From: Aedes albopictus
Lineage: Eukaryota > Arthropoda > Insecta > Diptera > Culicidae
NCBI RefSeq assembly: GCF_035046485.1
Contig: NC_085137.1
Coordinates: 346,198,505-346,262,504 of the forward strand
DNA: 64,000 nucleotides
Direction of reading: 5' to 3'
The translations under genes and the position numbers were made by a program. The notes under the pieces are model-generated. The model ran no database searches and was not told the DNA's origin. It was given only the letters and a program-made list of their open reading frames with translations. Below, one piece after another: positions 22,194 to 34,800 of this stretch. Within the stretch, counting starts at the first letter, position 1; each line of letters opens with the position of its first letter.

Positions 22194-22618
22194 ATGAATC
22201 TTGGCTGAGTGGACAACATTATTTTGTGTTTACAAACGAGCTACATACTTATATCAGTACATGGTGATAATGTAAGTGTGGTGTGCAGGCCGAGGATAAT
22301 GACTTCGCCCGTGGCTTACCTTTGAGTTGTTTTCCTATGTGAGCTCGGCAAAACCGTTCAATCAACACGCACAGTTCGTTGTTCCAGTCCGGTTTTAGTG
22401 TTCTCGCAGTAACCGCGTGTGGTTGGTTAACCCTAAGATTTGCAACAATTATTTATAAGGCTGCATGTAATTGCGGGAAAGTTGTTTTCAGTGATATCGA
22501 GTGATAATAAGCTCATTTAGTGTACCCAGTGTCGCACAAGAAGCTCAGTGTTGCTCACAGTTTGTTAGAATAAGAAGAAGAATATTTCAACAAATCAATA
22601 CATAAACGCGCAAAAAAC
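22194..22618 (+). promoter_or_regulatory. 5' UTR / promoter-proximal region of the acyltransferase gene
   Basis: Two readings are possible. Either an exon begins at 22194 after a good 3' splice site, or transcription starts within this stretch, for example at the initiator-like CGCACAGTTCGTTG (about 22369-22382). The sequence is non-repetitive and has upstream ATGs closed by early stops. The start codon context is AAAAAACATGG, with A at -3 and G at +4, close to the insect start consensus. Confidence 0.45.
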
Positions 22619-22802
22619 ATGGCAGGTCCGTGGTCCATGGTCAAGCAATCGACACTGATGCATCTGTGCTTTGCGATATCATATTTCACATCCGGATTAA
22701 TCATCAACACGGTACAGTGTGTGCTCTATTTTGGACTTAAACCGTTCAACAAGCGACTCTACAGGAAGATTGGATATTATCTGTGTTACTCCTTTTATTC
22801 AC
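22619..22802 (+). CDS. Agpat3: AGPAT coding exon 1
   Basis: Starts at MAGPWSMVKQ. Encodes the N-terminal hydrophobic segment and ends in phase 1 (TCA C) at a near-consensus donor, GTAAGTATT (22803). The next exon completes the codon to Gln62. Confidence 0.92.
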
Positions 22803-25800
22803 GTAAGTATTAACACTTTTGTTAAGGCAATGCTCAATTATGTTCTATTTACTTTCATACAACTACTTTATCGCACCAATTGCGATGTTAATGTTACTTT
22901 TGCTTTAGAATTTCCACCCAAAACACACATTATCGATAGTATAGAAAACATATATTCAAAAGAAATCATAAACTAACTTCTAAAAATCATTATATGGCAT
23001 CAAGTTGTATACTAACGCTAGTTGGAAGATATTAAATCATTTTAAAACGTCATTTTTGTATACCTCTGAGGCTTTCCATGTACCAGCATTAATAGATTTT
23101 GATCAATGCTTTTTTAATATAGGGTAAGAAATCAAGCTTTGAACTAGTCAAATTGTAATCTTAATTTGAACCATTTCGAAATTCATTAAAATGACGTACT
23201 TTTCAGGCAAATGTTGTCCCGAAAAAGATGTTAAACAGCTTTCCGTAATATCACCTGATAACATGGACTTTAAAAGCATTGAAAAAAGCGTTTTTGTCAT
23301 GGAAAACAGGCAATTGAAAAATCACTGTGATTTCACCTATTTCCCCCCAGAGAAAGCCCATTTTCGGTGCACCCGTACAGCTCATGCATTGCATCACACG
23401 CAATAAGTGAATACGTTTAATGAAAGCTTATTTATCGTAGAATCGACCAACCGAATAATATTCCGCATTATTTGTCATAAAATTATCAAATTTAAGTGAT
23501 TCTTACTTGGAGAATGTTATCTTAAGTTGAACCATTTGTAATCTAAATTTGAACTAGTAAACGGGGGTGAGCTTCTAGTGTTGGCCTGTAGATTGCGCTA
23601 GTGGTTGCTTTGTTTACTCTTGGGGGATGAAAAATTCCAAATTTAGTTTCCAAATTCCTAAAGAATTTCGAACATTCTGAGGTGAGATTCCACTGCCTAA
23701 TGAAAAATAGGTATGCGAATTAGCAGATTCATGTGATTTTTAATTGTTTAGCATGGAATTGTCTGTTTTGTGAGTTGCTCGAGCTGCTGCCGCCAGTAGT
23801 TCAAATTAAGATTAAAATTGGTTCAAATTATGATTATGATGGTTCAAATTAAGATTAAAATCATTGTTGATGAAAAATCGAATATTTCAATGAAATTCGG
23901 TGCAAATACAAACATAAGATTTTGCCGTAGTAAATTATTTCCATGTAGGAGAAAAAATCACTTAAAATTTGCACTGCTTCAGAAAGCCGCAATTTGGTTC
24001 AAAGTTTGATTACCTACCCTACTTGTTATTTTTTTATGCTATTTCTTTTTATGTTAAAATCCATTTTTTTTTATATTCAATGTCTATGCAGTAAGTATCA
24101 TTCATTTTGTTTCAAATAAGCCAAGAAGAATTAAAATTGAACTATAGATGACGAAGATATCACCAAATCACTATTCCATGTTTTACGAAAGTGACCCCAA
24201 ACTTTTGGCCGATACATCATATTGAGGGGTGACCCCAAACTTTTGGTCGATGACATCAAGGATTAATTTACTTAATAACTTTTTTTCTAGATTTTTTAGC
24301 TAAGTTCTGTAAAAAGCAGTTGAAAGCTAATAGAAAATGGGTCATATTACCGCTCTCATCTTAAAATTTGGTCGACCCAACTTCCAGCGACACTGCCGTA
24401 AGTTTATATTCATTTTTTAGAAAATTTGGCAACTTTGGGTTAAGTTTACATACAAATTTTTTTGAAAAAAGTTTCTTTTAAATCATGTTCAAAGTTTCTT
24501 TGACTTATTATCTTTTGAATGAAACCTAGGCAGGCACCGAAATTATCTGATAGAAGGTGATACTATCAATTATCTGATAGACCACTGATACTATCAATTT
24601 GAGCTACTGATACTATCTGTTCTTTTCTATCAGTGATAGTATCACTGATAGAATGGTTTCTATCAGGGATAGAAAAAAGAAAGATAGTATCTCTATCAGT
24701 AAAAAAGGTGATAGAGATACTATCAGTAAAACTTCTATCAATTGATAGAGATAGAAGTTCTATCTCTATCAATTGATAGACTGATAGAAAGAAAATTGTT
24801 GGACAATGAGCAAGACGCATCATAAGCCGTCATAAAATATTAAGTTATGTTCTGAATAGACATTATGAAACCCATGCAATATGGGCATTTTCGGGACGGG
24901 CTCGAAGAATGGAAGTCAAAAATCGATGTCCGCCGCCATTTTGAAATCCAAGATGGCGTCCATCAGATTTCAAAAATTGTTGTTAACCCATGCAATATGG
25001 GTATTTTCGGAATGGGCTCGAAGAGTAGACGTCGAAAATCGATGTCCGCCGCCATTTTGAAATCCAAGATGGCGGCCATCGGATTTCCAAAATTGTTGTG
25101 AACCCATGCAATATGGGTATTTTTGGAACGGGCTCGAAGAGTAGATGTCGAAAATCGATGTCCGCCGCCATTTTGAAATTCAAGATGGCGGCCATCGGAT
25201 TTCAAAAAATGCTGTAAACCCAAGCAATATGGGTATTTTCGGAATGGGCTCGAAGAGTAGAAGTCGAAAATCGATGTCCGCCGCCATTTTGAAATCCAAG
25301 ATGGCGGCCATCGGATTTCAAAAAATGTTGTAAACCCATGCAATATGGGTATTTTTGGAACGGGCTCGAAGAGTAGATGTCGAAAATCGATGTCCGCCGC
25401 CATTTTGAAATTCAAGATGGCGGCCATCGGATTTCAAAAAATGCTGTAAACCCAAGCAATATGGGTATTTTCGGAATGGGCTCGAAGAGTAGAAGTCGAA
25501 AATCGATGTCCGCCGCCATTTTGAAATCCAAGATGGCGTCCATCAGATTTCAAAAATTGTTGTTAACCCATGCAATATGGGTATTTTCGGAATGGGCTCG
25601 AAGAGTAGACGTCGAAAATCGATGTCCGCCGCCATTTTGAAATCCAAGATGGTGGCCATCGGATTTCTAAAATTGTTGTGAACCCATGCAATATGGGTAT
25701 TTTTGGAACGGGCTCGAAGAGTAGATGTCGAAAATCGATGTCCGCCGCCATTTTGAAATTCAAGATGGCGGCCATCGGATTTCAAAAAATGCTGTAAACC

Positions 25801-28800
25801 CAAGCAATATGGGTATTTTCGGAATGGGCTCGAAGAGTAGAAGTCGAAAATCGATGTCCGCCGCCATTTTGAAATCCAAGATGGCGGCCATCGGATTTTA
25901 AAAAATGTTGTAAACCCATGCAATATGGGTATTTTTGGAACGGGCTCGAAGAGTAGATGTCGAAAATCGATGTCCGCCGCCATTTTGAAATTCAAGATGG
26001 CGGCCATCGGATTTCAAAAAATGCTGTAAACCCAAGCAATATGGGTATTTTCGGAATGGGCTCGAAGAGTAGAAGTCGAAAATCGATGTCCGCCGCCATT
26101 TTGAAATCCAAGATGGCGGCCATCGGATTTCAAAAAATGTTGTAAACCCATGCAATATGGGTATTTTTGGAACGGGCTCGAAGAGTAGATGTCGAAAATC
26201 GATGTCCGCCGCCATTTTGAAATCCAAGATGGCGGCTATCGGATTTCAAAAATGTTGTTAACCCATGCAATATGGGTATTTTCGGAATGGGCTCGAAGAG
26301 TAGAAGTCGAAAATCGATGTCCGCCGCCATTTTGAAATTCAAGATGGCGGCCATCGGATTTAAAAAAAATATTGTAAACCCATGCAATATGGGTATTTTC
26401 GGAACAGGCTCGAAGAGTAGAAGTCGAAAATCGATGTCCGCCGCCATTTTGAAATCCAAGATGGCGGCCAACGGATTTCAAAAAATGCTGTAAACCCATG
26501 CAATATGGGTATTTTCGGAATGGGCTCGAAGAATGGGATCTAATATGAATAACCCATCCCAGCATCATTACCAGAAACTTAAATTTGGGTACCCGCAAGC
26601 AACCCCGCCGAAGTTGGGTGAAATAAACTTATATTCGAGTACTTTTGTTTCTCCGTGTAAAAAGTTGAAACACACACGGATCCGCTAAACAACCCAAATT
26701 TGAGTTCTTTTGACGCAACCCCATAGTTTGGCCGTGGGGGCTGAGAATAGACTCAAAATGGTTGTCAAGATATTTCCGTTCATCGCTGTTGAAGTACAGG
26801 TATTCTTCGATATAACGTACCCTCGATATAGCGTACCCTCGATATAGCGTACCCTCGATATAGCGAATTCGATATAACGTACATTTTGCTTCGATATAAC
26901 GTACGCCATTGAAAAATTTCATTTTTTCCAGTAATAACCACCAGATAATCTACGAAATCACTCAAATCAATGCTGTGTTGCAGCATTAGCTTTGTTACCC
27001 AAAATTAGCGCAATTTGAGGAAAAAAATTGTGTACGTTATATCGAAGCACAGAAAACGAAATGAGTTTTTCGTGAAATCCCATGTTTTTCATTATTGTTT
27101 TTGTGAATTTCACCGAAATCATTATTTGGGGTTGATTTCACGTCGAATACATCAAAACTAGCGTAAAAAATATAAAAATTTTGTCTGCTTCGATATAACG
27201 TACACTTCGATATAACGTACAAAGAGAAAAGTTTTTTGTACGTTATATCGAAGAGTACCTGTATCTTCATCGATCTGTCATAGCTCCTACAGCTACTGTT
27301 CTTATGTAGTTCCACATGACAGAAAAAGTTCAGAACAAGTCAAACAAGACATGAAAAGGTGCACTGGGTCACGTGGAAAGCAAGGAAAATTATAAAAATG
27401 GTTATGATACCATTGTATTTAATTTTGCAACGACGATGCATTAAAATTTCCACCATCCATTCCGAAAATACCCATATGGATGAATTGCATAAGTTTTCAT
27501 AGATTTTTTGTGTCAGACGGTCGCCATCTTGGATTTTAAAATGGCGGCAGACATCGATTTTCGACTTCTACTTGTCAAGCCCATTCCGAAAATACCCATA
27601 TGTATTGCATGACTTTTCATCGATTTTTAAAATCAGACGGCTGCCATCTTGGATTTCAAAATGGCTGCGGACATCGATTTTCGACTTCTACTCTTCGAGC
27701 CCATTCCGAAAATACCTATAGTGCATGCGTTTACAACAATTTCCGAAAGCCGATGGCCGCCATCTTGGATTTCGAAACGGCGGCGGACATCGATTTTCGA
27801 CATCTACTCTTCGAGCCCGTTTCGAAAATACCCATATTGCATGAGTTTTCATCAATTTTCAAAATCAGGCGGCCGCCATCTTGGATTAAAAAACTGCGGC
27901 GGAAATCGGTTTTCGACTTCTTCTCGACGAGCCCGTTCCAAAAATACCCATATTGCATGGGTTTACTACAACTATTGAAATCCGATGGCCGCCATCTTGG
28001 ATTTCAAAATGGCGGCGAACATCGATTTTTGGCTTCTACTCTTCGAACCCATTCCGAAAATACCCATATTGCATGGGTAGGTTTACAACATTTTTTGAAA
28101 TCCGATGGCCGCCATCTTGGATTTCAAAATGGCGGCGGACATCGATTTTTGGCTTCTACTCTTCGAGCCCGTTCCGAAAATACTCATATTGCATGGGTTA
28201 ACAACAATTTTTGAAAACTGATGGCCGCCATCTAGGATTTCAAAATGGCGGCGGACATCGATTTTCGACATCTACTCTTCGAGCCCGTTCCGAAAATACC
28301 CATATTGCATGGTTTTCTATCGATTTTCAAAATCCGATGGCCGCCATCTTGGATTTAAAAATGGCGGCGGACATCGATTTTCGACATCTACTCTCCGAGC
28401 CCGTTCCAAAAATACCCATATTGCATGGGTTCACAACAATTTTGGAAATCCGATGGCCGCCATCTTGGATTTCAAAATGGCGGCGGACATCGATTTTCGA
28501 CATCTACTCTTCGAGCCCGTTCCGAAAATACCCATATTGCATTGGTTTCTATCGATTTTCAAAATCCGATGGCAGCCATCTTGGATTTCAAAATGGCGGC
28601 GGACATCGATTGTCGACATCTACTCTTCGAGCCCGTTCCGAAAATACCCATATTGCATGGGTTCACAACAATTTTGGAAATCCGATTGCCGCCATCTTGG
28701 ATTTCAAAATGGCGGCGGACATCGATTTTTGGCTTCTACTCTTCGAGCCCGTTTCAAAAATACCCATATTGCATGGGTTTACAAGAATTTTGGAAATCCG

Positions 28801-31800
28801 ATGGCCGCCATCTTGGATTTCAAAATGGCGGCGGACATCGATTTTCGACATCTACTCTTCGAGCCCGTTTCGAAAATACCCATATTGCATGGGTTTCTAT
28901 CGATTTTCAAAATCCGATGGCAGCCATCTTGGATTTCAAAATGGCGGCGGAACTCGTTTTTTGGTATCCGGAAGATAAAAATTGTTGATTAAAACCAATA
29001 TTTCATTTTAGGTTAATATTTTTTTATTCAATTTTTCCCACTATGCGGAAGATTTATGTTCCGGTTTTGCTATCAATGATAGGATAGATAGAGATAATGA
29101 TAGAATTTTTTTGATAGTATCTTTTTTCTAAAGATAGATGATAGAGATAGACCACGTCTATCCTTGATAGTAAAAATGCTGATAGTATCAGTAACCTTCT
29201 ATCAGCTGATAGAGATAATTATTTTATCTTCTATCCATCAGTTTAAAAAAATTGATAGTATCTCTATCAGTGCCCCTACTGATAGTATCAGTTGATACTA
29301 TCAAAAGATAGGAGTGATAATGATAATTGATAGAGATAATTTTGGTGCCTGAACCTAGGGTTTTGAAATCGGACGCAAATTGGCGGAGATATGGGCCTAA
29401 AAAAATGACATGTTTTTGAGAGGGTGACCCCAAACTTTTGAACGGGAGTGTATGTATATTTTTTTAATTGAATTTGCACCATTATTAAAATGTTAGCCGT
29501 TGCCCGTGACTGGATGAAAAGTTATGATTTGAAAACATAATTATTATTATAGTATTAAATGGAATAGCTATCAGGCTTGGGATTGATCACCGTTAGTGGT
29601 CATATTCAAATAACGAATGATAGTTTGGCGTCTTCAGTATCGTGCAATCGCAATAGGCTCATGAAATCATAAAGTACGTTGCCCGAGAACTTGTTGTGTA
29701 GCGAACATGTATTGGACGACGACGTTCAGTTACCATAGAGAAAGAGCGGCTGTTCGAGTCCGTATGAAGTTGATCATCAATATTAACTTCTTTTCTCGAT
29801 CAGCCTAGATAGCTGTGTAGTGTCGGTAGCGATTGTCTCAATTGGCTAAGAATAACACTACGGACCGCCTGTTCCGGTGGTAAGAATCCACCAACAGGTG
29901 ACCCCTAATTCATGGTGTGATGCGGCTTTATGCTTACCGTGCCTAGGAATGAATGGCTAGGGGGGTCTAATAAAAACCTAACCGCTAACGGAGCCTGTGG
30001 AGTACCAGGGCGCCCTCCACAGTATGTAGCCCTTACTGCGCTAACCGGAGCAATGATGCAGTGGACCTTGTGTTTCTCCGAGACAATCAGCTGCCCTTCT
30101 TTAGTTTCACTTGAGGCTAAATAAGGGCGGGATTATGAAGATGTTGTTAATTAGTTTAAATTTTCACCTATATGGTTTCGCATTATGCGATTTACACAGT
30201 GTATTCTGTGTATCCTCGCCTTTGGCGTTTTCCAATCGATACCGATTTGGTTCTTTGTTGTGCTGTTGTTGCGAAGAGTTTAATCTTACCTAGTTTGGGT
30301 AGTGGCTACGGTTAAGATAGCTCAGATCAATCTTCAGCATAAAAGAACAGCAACGATCAATCTTTGCAGACTTATGCAAAATGGTACAGCCCAAGTGGCC
30401 TTGGTACAAGAACCTTACTTTCGTAAGGGAAATTTCTATCTAGGAAACCTTGTGAACCCGGTGTTTGCCACTTTCAGTAAACATGAAATGGCAAACTCGC
30501 GTGTCATGCCTCGAGCCTGTGTGCTTGTCAACAACGCAATAGTTGCTACACTCATCTCTGAACTAACCACCAGAGATGTATGTGCTATCACAATTGATGT
30601 ATCTGTTGGAAACCTCAACAGGAAATACGTCTATTGTTCTGTGTATTTACCGCATGATGAACCATCCCCTACGGATGCTTTCAAACAAGTCATCGCATAC
30701 TGCACTTCAAAAGGCCTTCCGCTAATTGTTGGCAGTGATGCTAATGCTCACCATATCATCTATGGCAGCTGAGGAATTCCACGGAGTCATGTCAGTCGAT
30801 CCTGAGCGACCATTTCAAAAATATCTGAAACTTTGCACAGTTTTTTAATTTCATATAAATCGCCATTTTTTGATATTAAACCTTCATATTCACTCACGAC
30901 TAACTTTTCAAAAGGGTGTATGCGAAAATAGTTCTAAAATATTCTAAAAGCTGTACAGCAAAAACGGATTGTTCGATTGTTATAAATTTTTCAGCAAAGT
31001 TAGATAACTAAATGATGATTCCTTAGAAAATATACACTGTAAAAAATTTCTTTTTCTACTTTGAAAAAATATGATCTTTGTCACAAAAACTCAAATATCT
31101 CAAAACCCTATCTTTTTACCAACTTCAATTTTTTAGGGGAAATGGCCCATTATATCAGCTATCTACCATAAAATTTTGGTGATGGTAAACTGATAAACAA
31201 AAAAGTTATGACATTTCAAACATTTCACAATTTTTACATTTAGTAACAAAAAAAAATTTTTTTCTGTGTAAATTATTTCGAGAATTATATTTTGATGCTG
31301 ATTTTATTGTAAAGGCTACCGCCTGAATTAAACAAGTTGTTTTCATGATACTTTAGTTTGATTATTCGTAATTACTATAGTATCTATTTGAAACTTGGAC
31401 GCGATCCAGTGTTGTGATCAAAAATATTAAGATTGTCATACTTTTTATTGTACGTGACTGGTGAAAAAATCCCTTGATAGTGTTGAAAAGCTGTTGATTA
31501 TAAGAAAAATGGAACTGAATTTATTTTTAAGACAAAAGCTGTATAATAAAAGTTTTATATACGCGTATACGTCTAGTTTATCCGCAAAATAAATCCCTCT
31601 TACACACTTATTTCTGAATTGCCTGTTCGGTACTTTTTTGACGAGATTATAACAGCAGTACGGTCTCGGTAGTTTCGATAATCGATTTTACTGAGGCTCA
31701 GTAAAACAACTGTCAAAATCGTATGGAAAAGGTAAACAATGCATTTTTGCTGAACGAGTTCGGTGCTCAGCAGTTTTAATCTCGTCAAAAAATTACCGAA

Positions 31801-34800
31801 CTCGGTAATCAAAATTAAGTGTGTAGAGAACAGACTTTATGATCGGAAGAATGCGAGTAACTTCAACAACAACAAATGCATAAGAGGTACATACCACAGA
31901 CAAACAGACGAAACGCCTAGAACAATTTTAGTGAAAATTCATCGCACAGTTCACACTATCACCACCTGGTGGAAATGTTTCACGAAACACTGCGTTGTGC
32001 AATATCGTCATCAGAAGGCGCTAGTGTGAAACGTCAAACGCAAAGAAAAACGATGGGCGCTCTTCTTGTTATGAAAGCCACAACCAAGATTCAAAATGAT
32101 TGTTGAAGGCGTGGTCAATGAAAATTTCGCCAGTGTTACGTTTGTTTGTCTGTATACATACCTGACAATGCTCACGAAAAAAACAAAAAAATACTACCGC
32201 TATGAATATTAAAAATTGTATAGTATTTTTTTTCTTCAGCCACCAACACCAAACAAGTAAGTTAAAATTAATAAGTGATTTTGTTTATTATAATCTAACG
32301 AACAAGATGAACAGTCGCTTTCTCAAAGGTCTTCAACTCAACGCTCTCTTGTAGACCGTTTGATGAAAAAAAATGTTCAAAAGAGTTACGAAATCTCACC
32401 GAAAGCACCATAGATAAACTGAAAGAGACTGGTTATGCCCAAATGTCCACATTGTGTACAAAATTACGCATTTGCACGTCCTGCCGTCTAGAATTTGACA
32501 AACGAGCCATCTGTATATCATCGGTAAAGCAGGGCGCAGGAAGTTCGAAAACGACAACAACTGAGAAATTGCCATCAGCGACATCTGTTTAAACAATTTA
32601 ATTACGCCCCTTTTCAAACATGCCCTGTAATATTCTTCAACATCTATACCCATTTCAATATTTTTAACGTTGCAAAACACGCTTTCAACATTCATCTTGA
32701 AGAAGAGGGAAAACACTTGTCCTCAAATGTAACAGCAAATTAATGAATAAACGACTAATGCGCGGAGGGCGTGATAAAATCGGAACATTACTGTACATAG
32801 TATATTATATGTATATATAATATATAATAAAAACAACTTGTTTTACTCACGCAAGGCCATTAACAATAAAATCAGCATCAAACTTCAATTTCCGGCCGAA
32901 ATAATTTAAACTAAAAAAAATTATTACTAAATGTGAAAATTGTGAAATGTTTGAATTGTCATAACTTTTTTGTTTATTTTCATGGTAGATTGCTAATACA
33001 ATGGACCGTTTTCTCTAAAAAATTACGTTGGTAAAAAGATAGGGTTTTGAGATATTTGAGTTTTCGTGACAAAAATGATATTTTTTAATGTTAAAAAAGA
33101 TTTTTTTCACAGTGTATATTTTCTTAGGAATCGCCATTTAGTTATCTAACTTTGCTGAACAATAAAATCAGCATCAAATCGCGATTCCCGGCCGAAATAA
33201 TTTACACAGAAAATTTTTTTTTACTAAATGTAAAAATTGTGAAATTTTTGAAATGTTATAACTTTTTTGTTTATTAGTTTACCATCACCAAATTTTTATG
33301 GTAGATTGCTAATACAATGGACCGTTTTCCCTAAAAAAATCAAGTTGGTAAAAAGATAGAGTTTTGAGATATTTGAGTTTTTGTGACAAAAATGATGTTT
33401 TTCAATGATAAAATAGATTTTTTTTCACAGTGTATATTTTCTTAGAAATCACCATTTAGCTATCTAACTTTGCTGAAAAATTCATAACAATCGAACAATC
33501 CGTTTTTGCTGTGCATATTTTTGAATGTTTTTGAACCATTTTCACATACACCCTTTTGAAAAGTTAGTCGTGGCTCTAAATAAAAATTTGATATCGAAAA
33601 ATGGCGATTTAGATGGAACTGAAAAACTGTGCAAAGTTTCAGTTCAATAGAAAATCATGAATTAAAAATTTTCCTTAATTTTGATGCTGTTGCTTGGAAT
33701 CGCTCAGCTCAGACATTAACTTGAGAGGCTCCAGTTTGATGGAGTACTTAAGTAGTACAGATCTTGCATTACTTAACATAGGCAACCGCCCAACCTTCAT
33801 GGTATCTGCTAGAGAGGAAGTGTTAGATATAACGCTTTGCTCTAGCAGAATTAGTCACGAGCTGACCAATTGGCATGTGTCAGATAAAGAATCTTTATCT
33901 GACCATCGCTACATCTTTTTTGAACATTTAAATGTTACTTCGCAAACATTGCGTTTCAGGAATCCTCGGTCAACAAACTGGGATCTCTATACTGATTTGG
34001 TTGCAGCCAAATTTCATGGATATTCGCCATCCATTGACACTCCAAGTGATTTAGATGATGTCGTTGATACTACAACGACCTTCATCATGGAAGCTTTTGA
34101 AGAAGCATGCCCTCTACGGTCTGTGAAGATCACAAGAGGAACCCCTTGGTGGAACTCTGATCTGGCGAAACTCAGGAAACAATGTAGAAAGAGTTGGAAC
34201 AGACGACGTTCGGCTGGTTCGGAGGCTTTCAGGTCGGCTCGCAATGCCTACAGGAAAGCTCTCCGGTCTGCTGAACGATCCGGCTGGAAAAACCTTTGTA
34301 CAAATGTTTCCAGCTTGAGTGAAGTCAGTCGGTTAAACAAAGTCCTTGCGAAATCTAAGGATTTCCGGGTGAACGAACTTCGTTTGCCAAATGGCGATCT
34401 GACTTCTTCTGATGAGGAAGTTCTGGAATGCTTATTCAGCACACACTTCCCTGGATGTGTGGATATTACATCTTCGGATGATCCTGATGTCTTTTCTTGT
34501 AGTTATGATTCTTTAGCTTCGGCTCGGAGTATTGTAACTATAGAATCGATTGAGTGGGCTCTTAATAGCTTTGCTCCTTTCAAATCTCCTGGGGCAGATG
34601 GGATTTATCCTATTTTGCTTCAGAAGGGATTTGATTATTTCAAACATGTTTTGAAAAAACTACTTGTTTGCAGTTTTGCTACAGGGTATATTCCCAAATC
34701 CTGGAGGGATATTACTGTAAAGTTTATTCCGAAAGTGGGTCGTGCGTCGTATGAAGAAGCAAAGAGTTTCAGACCTATCAGTTTTACCTCTTTTCTTCTG

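Larger units (their letters stand above)
24531..29351. mobile_element. 4.8-kb palindromic hAT-like element carrying satellite arrays
   Basis: The ends are inverted repeats: CAGGCACCGAAATTATC on the left and GATAATTTTGGTGCCTG on the right. The 8-bp target duplication AACCTAGG is at 24523-24530 and 29352-29359; CAG-type ends with 8 bp fit hAT. Each subterminal arm (about 24540-24800 and 29065-29340) is rich in CTGATAGTATC-type repeats. Inside lie a forward array of a 116-bp satellite (24873-26535), a unique core with a TA-flanked MITE (26797-27261), and the same satellite in inverted orientation (27465-28972). No transposase is visible, so mobility would depend on an autonomous partner. Confidence 0.85.
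30771..33705. mobile_element. Foldback-type element (2,935 bp) with long inverted arms
   Basis: Left end GAGGAATTCCACGGAG; the right end inverted reads GAGCGATTCCAAGCAA. The arms stay similar for several hundred bp: CTGAAACTTTGCACAGTTTT and CACGACTAACTTTTCAAAAG are present in both. The 4-bp duplication AGCT is at 30767-30770 and 33706-33709, confirmed by the uninterrupted LINE copy near 63515. The right arm contains a tandem partial duplication (about 32862-33110 and 33155-33450). The middle holds two further MITEs. No transposase. Confidence 0.85.

Noticed and set aside
24963..26007. Repeated 154-codon open frames (MAAILNFKMAADIDF...) in the forward array, and frames up to 255 codons at 28211-28978
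   Set aside because: They arise because the 116-bp unit lacks stops in some phases; all three phases appear in turn, on both strands, with no start/stop logic or independent conservation.
24873..28972. CRISPR-like array
   Set aside because: The units are contiguous tandem monomers without unique spacers, and the genome is eukaryotic.
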